42,500 nucleotides of DNA from the NCBI RefSeq assembly GCF_964340395.1, contig NC_135554.1, positions 26,758,092 through 26,800,591 of the forward strand. Reading direction: 5' to 3'. The translations under genes were made by a program, and so were the position numbers. Each line of letters starts with the position of its first letter. Position 1 is the first letter of the stretch. The notes under the pieces are model-generated. The model was not told where the DNA came from. It ran no database searches and saw nothing but the letters and a program-made list of their open reading frames with translations. Source of the stretch: Glandiceps talaboti (taxonomy: Eukaryota; Hemichordata; Enteropneusta; Spengelidae). Of the stretch, positions 26,401 through 35,844 are shown in pieces.

Positions 26401-29400
26401 CCCCCCCAGCCTAATGTGCATATATATACCTACTTGTACAATTGAGTCCAATTCCCTCCCAGTCTGGAGGATCACAATAACATCTATGCCACCCATCGTA
26501 TATTATACACTGTGCGTTTCTGTCACATTCGATGGATTTGCATCGGATTGTATGGTTGCTCAAACAGGTGCATATTTCCCCACACTGTTCTGTATACCAT
26601 TTTTGTCCAACCTATATGTACGTGAAATAGCATACCGACAAATAATAAAATGTGATAAAATACATAACAATGGAATCATCTGGCAAACTGTAGTCATGGA
26701 AGTAATTCGAAAAAGACAATTGAGAAGCTGATCTGGACAGACGATATCTTCTTTGTGTTTCACGCAAAGCTCAAGCATATTTCATCAACAAAGACAACCC
26801 ACTGCAGGCAAACGGGTAGCCAGCAGACGCTGAATGTTTATAATACATGTGAATGATATTAAGTATTACGATTTGGATGCACAAGTGAAAAATGTAAGAT
26901 TGTTGGCAACACACCATCTGACATTATTATGATAATAATTATATACATGTACTTACATAGTAGTATCTGCCATCGTCATCTATGCATTCACAGTCTTCTT
27001 CGTATATACACGTATCTCCAACTTGCACCATATCACTCGGACAAAAGCATCCTTCTATACAGACTTCTAGTGATGTGCATTCACCTTTTGCATTTGGATT
27101 CTGACAAGTATTAACGCATGGACTTTCGTTGTATTTATATTCCATTGGGTGAAGACAGGTCTCGGCTGTTTGCCATAAGAAAAGATGGTTATTCAAAACG
27201 ACTATGAAAACGTAATGATAGAATAATCACCCAATCACAAAACCCCCAAAATATCGAAATCTACAGATCCAAGCAAAATTTTAATTCACAAGACAAAAAT
27301 AACTTATGAAAGACACCACTGTGACTACATTTTTCAGCAGTAATCTGATACAATCTCTATAATGAGAACAGCCTATGTCGGAATTGACTACTGTGGATTT
27401 ACATCAAGCATATCTCTAATAGCTCACTGTATTTATCGTTTAACTTGACAAAGAGGTATACTCACGACAATGTGTGTCATCACGCCAATTGTCAAGATTG
27501 ACTCCATTCTGACAGCACATTCTAGCGTAGACCACCATATTAAGACAAGTTCCATTAGTTGGACAAGAATCCCCTAAACATGCACTGTGAAACGGTTCAG
27601 GTGGCACAACACTGTGGCATTTTTGGAAGGGACCTAATAGGAATGAATTTACAGGGGTATAAGAATGAAGACAAATAGTGAGAAACGTAGTGTCCGAAAT
27701 ATAGAGTACCGAATGTAGAGTGTGCAGTCTATTCACACATAGATAAAAAGACATACGGAAATAGAGGTTAGTTTGCTTAAATGTACAGATAGATTGGAGG
27801 TAGCTCAGTATTGCATATCTAATTTATATTGTACTATGTTCGTTCTGCAATTTGCATTTGAGTTTATACTAAGTCTTTTGCATTATTAAAACGCTGCCCT
27901 GTATGGCTCGTAACGAGTCAGCTTTTCAAATTTATATCTACTGACATATTTTTGAATTACACAAAATATTCTTTGTACTTATACACTTAGCTATTATCTG
28001 TTTCATGATTTTTAAATATATATAGTAACACATTTTAAGACAAATGGTTTCCGATGTTAGTACTGTTTACATGATTGTATTCATCATTTTCATATGCAGT
28101 TCAAGCAGCGGTAGACTTAATGGTGCCTTTTTTTTCCAAACATAATTCGACTTTGATACTCGAATTTACCTGTGGGGTCAATAATGATGTTACATTCGTC
28201 AATATACCGCTGTGGGGTGGGTGTGCAAATAATCGGCGTCTTTGCATCTTCACAGTCATCTATCACTCTCCAGCTGTCACCAAACTCCAACGTATTAGTA
28301 GTCTACAGAAGATCAAAAAATGAATTGACTTAAAAGCTTTATGAAATTAACCGATAAAGAAGCGTAAGAAGTTGAAATGGAAGATACTTGTGATTCTAGA
28401 GTTTACACTAGCAATTCACAATGTGATCTGCAGTTTCAGGAATGGATAAAATTGTATATTACAACTTAACCGAAGACACAACCAAATCGACAATTAAGTA
28501 CAAAATCCGGTTAGATCATGAAATATTCCCTTATACACGAATAAGTAAAACTTCAACCAGTATTGAAACATGTCGTCAGATTCTTTCATGCATTGCGAAA
28601 TGACAGTTTTTCAAAATATCATATAACTTAAAGGTCATGGTTCGTTCTTTGTATAAATTGAAACGGACTTAAAATGTCGTACCACACTACGATCTGGTTT
28701 CAGTAAGTCTGTTGTTCCAAATGTACCACAAAGTCCTCCTGTCAAATCCTCGATAGTAGGAGGGGCTTTGACCATAACATGGTGATAACCATCCCAAGAC
28801 ACATACAGTCCAAATGATGTTTCTATTATCTGGTGTAATAAAGAGAGTAGTGCGAATTGAACAGATTAAAATCGCGAAGGTGTACACAAAACATTGCCAA
28901 TTTTACAAATAATCGGTATGTTCTGGGTGGCAACACATAAGACATTATAATAACATAACGTACATAATAACATAATAACGTAATAACGTACATTGTTCTG
29001 TCTTTGTGTAACATAATATGGGAAGCTTGAGTTTTTCCAACATATTAAATATCATTTCGAGCATATTTATTCTGCTGATGTAACGAACAATAATACAACC
29101 GTTGCCTGAGGCCTGATATAAAATCATTGATCACTAGTCTTTCATAGTGTTCTACTTTAATTGAAATTGTGTATGTTATAATTGGTCTCAAGTTTATGAC
29201 AGCCCAGGCCTATATTTCAGCTCACCATCCTCCATATCAATTTATAGGTGACTAAAAGAGACAATCTTAAAGTTAATTAATTTATTACCATCGGAAACCA
29301 TGAATACTAATTTGATAAGTCTAGAATGTTCTCAATCATCCAGGTATGAAGTTAATAACAAAATAATTACAATCTATCCTACTTGACCTGCTGTTCTTTT

Positions 29401-32400
29401 GAATGGCAACAGTTTCAGTTCCTATCCTGAGTGCTTCCTCAGGCCGACTGATGATCTGATGACAGATGGTTGGTGACACCTGACGGAGTAGAACAACAGC
29501 AAGTCCGGTAGGAGAGATTGTAATTACCTCGTTATTGATTTGACAAGAACAATATTAATTAATGTAATTGGTATATATGAACTTCGCTTTATGGTTAATG
29601 TGTGAATCATCAATGTGTATATTTAATTACAAAGACGGATGAAGTTATCCAATCAATAAATATGACTCACCACAAAGCTGCCAGCTCGTACAACATCAAA
29701 CCCTGTTCTAGATACAGGAAGTGTCTCATAAAGACCGTCGATTTTCACCGTGTGATTGTACATCAACGTGACGACCTGAAAGGATATAATACAAAAACGC
29801 GCTTAGTCAACATCTCTCATCATTAAACATTATTATACCAATAAAAAATATTCGTCCTTGTAGACATTTGTAAGCTAAACAAACAAACCTACAAAATATA
29901 TAAAATAATACAATTGTGTTTTTGCCTTTTTAAAAACAAAAAACAAATCTGTTCAAATATTTTATAACACCGTTTGAAATGTCAAGAAAGACAATACGCT
30001 AATATCTCTATGTAACGCACGAGTTGATGTGAACCGCACCCGCGGCCGTGTTGAAGTGAATCCTGACAATAAGTGATGGTCACACTTACATATCCATTTA
30101 CTGTGACATTGATTTCGTGGAATACTGAGTATTCCGAGTCACTCTCCCATGGAATCGTCTCCCCAGTTATACTGAAAGAGTCGATCGTGTTATCAAATGG
30201 TTGCACAAGGTAGTAAGTACAGACTCCCTGATATGGGTAATATACATTGTCGAACGTGTAAAGATGAGGATCGCCATATCCGTTGCAAATCTTCCTCTCT
30301 GTTGAAATAAAAGTTTGAAATTCAAATTCAAAAAATGGATGAATTATCATGATTTGATAAAGTGTTTTGTTGACTTTAGTTTGATTTAGTAACCAGCACT
30401 TGTGTCTTCAAGGCCGTGTAGGCATAATAATCGACATAGACAAAGTTTCCTATTTGTAGTGGCTAATTCTCGCTTGTTACTGTTTTTCCGAACTTTTAGC
30501 TACTAATCCGGAGATTAGAAGCATGCCAAGCCGAGCAGGTCGTAGGATTTGTTACGCAGATGGCGTGTGGGTCGAGCTAAACAATTAACAATTTCTAAAA
30601 CAAAGTAACTGTTAACGTTATATTAGACATTTGTGTCAGTGTATCCAAATCCTATACAATGGCAAATCCTCGCGCGTTGTGAGTCTTTCATATAACAGTA
30701 AGTTTTTTTTCACTATGTGATGGCTAGAATATCATGAACGGCTATTACTGTTGGGAGTTAACGATATGGTTCAAAAGGTTACTACTAGAGACACAGCTTC
30801 TTGAAATACTTACATGTTTTTAACCTACGATCATCAAGGTTGTTAATCTGAAGTCAAGGAGGGTGTGTGATGTAAAACTCTATCGCTGTGTTGTGGGTTT
30901 GTTTTGTATGTCTCATCGTAAGTTTGGATTTCGTCCTATCAAAATGTGGTGTACACTTGAGTGGCATACTGATATATACTATGCATGGCATATCCAAATA
31001 AAAGTGACACGATTTTGGCATTGTAAGGATCGCTTCATGTAACTAAATTTATATCGCCCTCCGTCGAGCTGTTTAATGATGGTTTAAGTGTCCGGATGTA
31101 GATAGCTTCCTTCACCTCCCCGTTCAAAATGTCCATGCACCTATGACCCCTTGGTTTTAGGATCACATGTCCATAAGGTCACGTGTACAAAATAGTGGGT
31201 CAATCTGTTGACAAAGACTGAAGTGTGCAGGTAAAATGTTCAAGTTTGTGTTGGAACAAATGTTAGATTGAATTCTATGGTTTACCAACACAGATGAATT
31301 TCCATTTGAAGAAAACTTTGCATTATTATGGCACGATACCGTCGCTACCAGCGGTTCCAAATTCCCCTGCTGCCACATCCCACCACTGTCACAATTATAA
31401 AGTAATATCATAACATATCAGTGAAATGAAGTGAATTAACCGTTACTTGTGGTGCAAGGAGAGGAGCGTGTCTCACATTAGTAGAAGGGAAACAGTGTGG
31501 CAAAATATTTTGGATAATGTGATGGAGTGGAGTTCCAAACACAGGTATTGATTTAATAGAAACACAATCTCATGGTGGTGATATTGTGGGAAACAACCAA
31601 TGCCTTGAAAATCTATAAATGTGGTGGAATCAGGCTCTTACTATAGAAAAATCCCGTTTCTATCAGGATTTGAACCCAGGACCCCCTGACTACTAATCTT
31701 GAGCTGTAACAACCTGACTATGTCAAGGGAAATCGAGGGGGTCACTTTTTAGCACAACGGACTAGGGGGAGCGTCACATTTTATGCCACAGACTGGGCTT
31801 GATTTTCCCAGCCCTCCCCCTTGTAATTACTGAAGGCTCGCTAACTGTGGACGAGGCACTCCAGGAAAAAACAAAAAGGTGAGATCCCTTAATCTTTCAA
31901 AACAATATATAGCCTCGACATTGTTTGGGCAATGGTTAAAGGGATTAAACTTCTCACTTGTTTTGTTTCCCAGAATTCCTCCAGGTCACCGAGTGTACAG
32001 AAACCCCCTCCTGAACCAGGCATACAAATTTTTGTAAGTCTATTCCAGAGAGGTTGCACAATAAAAGGTGGTGAAAATGACTTTTTCTGTGTCCCTAAGC
32101 ATAAAAAACAATCCCCAGTCCTCATTCCTAATTTTTTCACCGTTTTGTAACCTACCTACAACAGTGACTGGAAACTCACAGGTGTCTACAGGTACCGCTG
32201 ATTCAATAAGGGTATACGTCACATCAGTTGTTCCAACATCAAAATAATCGCCAGGTGAATGAGTCGATGACTCTACTGCTCCACTACCAGCACATTCAAC
32301 ACGTGGTTCTGTCCACCACACTTGAGCCTTGCCAGTGCCATCATCACAATAATGCACTGGAATATCTTTCGGGCAGTCAACGAAGGTTGGGCTATCTGTC

Positions 32401-32471
32401 AATTAGGTAGAATATTACATAGTTTACGATTATAATATCACTATCTGAAAACGCCTGAATCATGCAAACTA

Positions 32472-32502
<31 letters not shown>

Positions 32503-35192
32503 TGTATGTATGTATGTATGTATGTATGTGTATGTGTGCGTGCGTGCGTGCATGCGTAGGTAGGTAGGTAGATATGTATGTATGTGTCTGTCTGTATGTA
32601 TGTGTGTGTATGTATGTATGTATGTATGTATGTATGTATGTATGTATGTATGTATGTATGTATGTATGTATGTGTGTATGTATGTGTGTATGTATGTATG
32701 TATGTATGTATGTATGTATGTATGTATGTATGTATGTATGTATGTGTGTGTATGTATGTATGTATGTATGTATGTATGTATGTATGTATGTATGTATACT
32801 TACTTGTAGTTGAAAATGTCAATGCCATAGTATCTACTGGGTCGACTTCATTTTCATGTATACTCCTTATAAAGTAAAGGTAAGTGTTCAACCGGTTAAG
32901 ATTGTAAGCCGTGCAACCAATATCCTCTTCACTCACAGGTTCTGTAGGTTCATCGTAGGTATCACACAGAATACGTTCAGTATTCGGTCCTTCCACTAGA
33001 GAGTAGCCCCAAACCTCATATATCTGCGGCGTCAGTCCAATATCCTGTACTTTCCAAGTAAGTGTTGCACTTAGACATCTAGGATCAGTTACTATGGTGC
33101 TAATGTCAACAGGTACCATTACAGCTACACAGTAAGAGGAGAAAGGATAGTAGTGCGCGAACAAGAGAGAGGATGTGAGTGAGCGAACGAGCCCCTCTTC
33201 ACCTGTCAACTAACGTCAAGTTATGCTAAACTTTATAACACAAAATCCAGCAGGTATCGACATGTAAAATCATTGCTCTTGTCATGGAATTGTATGAATA
33301 TGAACTTCGGCTAGCTGTAGAATACTGATGAATGATTTACAATCAATATATAATTATGTTGTTGGTATATGTTACTGTTTCCTGTTTACACAGTTGAAAA
33401 AGTGTCATCAGAACCGGTTGATAAAGAGGGCTCAATTCCCTCGAAATATTTAGATTGAATTGTATGATTCGCATTGGCATCATGTATACCAAGAACAGAA
33501 GTACAGTTCAATCACAGATGACGCAGTACAGATAAACAGCCAATCGGCAAACCTAGTATTCAGTATTGAGGTATTAGACTCTACTCACGAACTTCACAAT
33601 CTGTCCCACCGTAACCGCTCGGACAGCTACATAAATATCCACCACCTTGCTCAATACAAAAACCTCCATTCTGACAAGGATTCGGGTCACATGGAAAGGG
33701 ATCGGTTTCACAGTGGTCACCTTCCCAGTCATCGGTACAGGTGCAGTGATATTCTACCCCGTCATCCCAACATGTTCCGCCATTTTCGCATGGATAGCCA
33801 GCAGCGTGACAATAATCAACTGAAAGAAAAACAAGAGACAAAACATGACAATGCAACTCACATTTGTAAGTGAATGTTACCTTTTTTGTAACTCTCAACC
33901 TTCAGTATAATTTTCAAGCCCAGTGTTTTCGTCCAAATTGTCACATTTTTACTGAAAGTAGTAATTCAAATTACTCTTTTACTGTATATATGTGTGCATG
34001 CGTATGTGTATGTGTACGCCATAAAGTGCGTGCCACGTGCACTATAGTGGGTTTTCAGTCAAGGACCTTATGACGTCCCTTTAGTGATGTTCATATGCAA
34101 ATTCTCCTTTGCATGTAATTCATTAGCGTCTACCATGGAGGCAAGAAGGGCTTCCTACCACTATGCTTCCACCAATCAAAATTCATTTGTTATAGTCCGC
34201 ATTTAAATTCAAACTCAGTCTTTCTCTGAAAAAATTTCCGAAGATGAAGGGACATGTAAAGGGGTGGGGAGAGTTGCTGTTGCATCTGATACAGTTGTAG
34301 TAATTAACCCATAACGTATCAACCAGATATTGTAGTAACAATTTACCAATAATGTATCAAAATTAACTGATAATGTATAAGTAGCAATTGGTCGATAAGG
34401 TAGTAATTTAGTTATGAAAATATCCAAAGAGATTAGAATGGGGTTAAAATTATGCAATTTTAAATCAATTGGGAAATATTTCTCTTAAATAGGTTGGATG
34501 GTTTTAAAACAATTTCAAAATACACATATGAGTTCATCTTTTTGTTTGTGGCTGGTTGTATTGGGTCAGATGGGCGGGGGAGTATTACAAAAAGATTACA
34601 ATCCAGGAGGGGTACTTGAGAAAAGTTTGAGTGTGCGGAGGGAGTATTTAAAAAATAAGGGTCAGGACACAAAGTCTCCGACCCCGACCCGTCCAGAGGT
34701 TTTGGTGAATACAGCCTTAGCACTGTTGGTAACATATCTTTGGTTTCCTCAACATTTCAGTACACACTTTCTACGTCATTGGGTCGTTTATATAGTAAGG
34801 CTAAATATGTATCAGTTTAAGATCTTTCAATAGTCAGTGGTGTAAAGTATATTTCAATGAGAAGAATACAGCGTTTCAGAGTGCAGCATAACTTGATACC
34901 ACCAAAACATCTAAAATAGCTGATAAACATTGTACTGATATTTGCAAATCGTGTAACCCATTCCACTTCTTTTTGTATGAATTGAGGAAAAGTGGTATTG
35001 GTCATTCGCCTTCGATATTTTCAGGGTTACAATTTTTCGTTTTGACACATGGGAGATAGTGTTGTTTGTATTAGCAAACACACATAAACACAATCCTAGC
35101 CTATAAATGTGCGCATACGTACGTACATACAATCATACATACATACATACATACATACATACATACATACATACATACATACATACATACAT

Positions 35193-35241
<49 letters not shown>

Positions 35242-35812
35242 TACATACATACATACATACATACATACATACATACATACATACATACATAGAAATGCAT
35301 AAGGAACTAATAAACCAGTCCGTATATATAGCTGTTAAATCCGACGTTTATAAATAAATATTCATTTTCAAAGGAAAAATTGGCGAGACACAGAAATGCC
35401 AGGTCAAAACCCGAACATTTCTAAATATAATGGAACAAAACCGCGCGTGATATATAAACGGTTATACGTGGGATAAGTTCTTAAATTCGCACGCACCAAA
35501 TAGAACCCAATAGAATACGCCTGAAATTTAAAAAAAATACCCAGTAATTAGATTGGAAAAGACGAGAATAATCTATTAATTCCAAGGGGTTTCAGCGTTC
35601 CAAGACGGAAAATGATTTCTTCTTCCTTTAACCTCAATGCTTTCTCATCACCACAAACCTTACAAATTCCTGAAATGGACATATCTGATACACTATGGTC
35701 GTTTGTAATAAAATGCATAGATATATGCATTTCTTTGTACTACAGTCCTAGCAGCATTATATATTTTTTATATTTTTTTTATATTTTTTTTTATATTTTA
35801 TATTTTATATTT

Positions 35813-35844
<32 letters not shown>

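Larger units (their letters stand above)
30299..32155 (-). other. 1.86-kb intron between HYR and VWD 1
   Basis: It contains a tRNA-like SINE head (31640-31735) and a dispersed repeat copy (31728-31845), described separately. The rest shows no open frame with a recognisable domain. Confidence 0.6.

Noticed and set aside
26560-26778. 72-codon minus-strand frame beside exon 12
   Set aside because: It is out of frame with the CGEICTC exon and has no domain; the acceptor at 26585 is the exon boundary.
31640-31735. Functional tRNA gene
   Set aside because: Only the T-arm/B-box half is convincing; the acceptor stem and anticodon stem do not pair, so a SINE fossil is preferred.
32574-32877. Overlapping MYVC-repeat frames on the plus strand
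   Set aside because: A product of the TGTA tetranucleotide, which has no stop codon in any frame; the same holds for 35096-35292 and 41501-41853.
32469-33209. 246-codon minus-strand frame ending in a long YIHT repeat
   Set aside because: The first part is the FN3-like exon; the YIHT tail is the stop-free ATAC microsatellite in the following intron, cut off by a strong GTAAGT donor.
34498-34833. 111-codon plus-strand frame inside the exon 2-3 intron
   Set aside because: No recognisable domain and no splice or start context.
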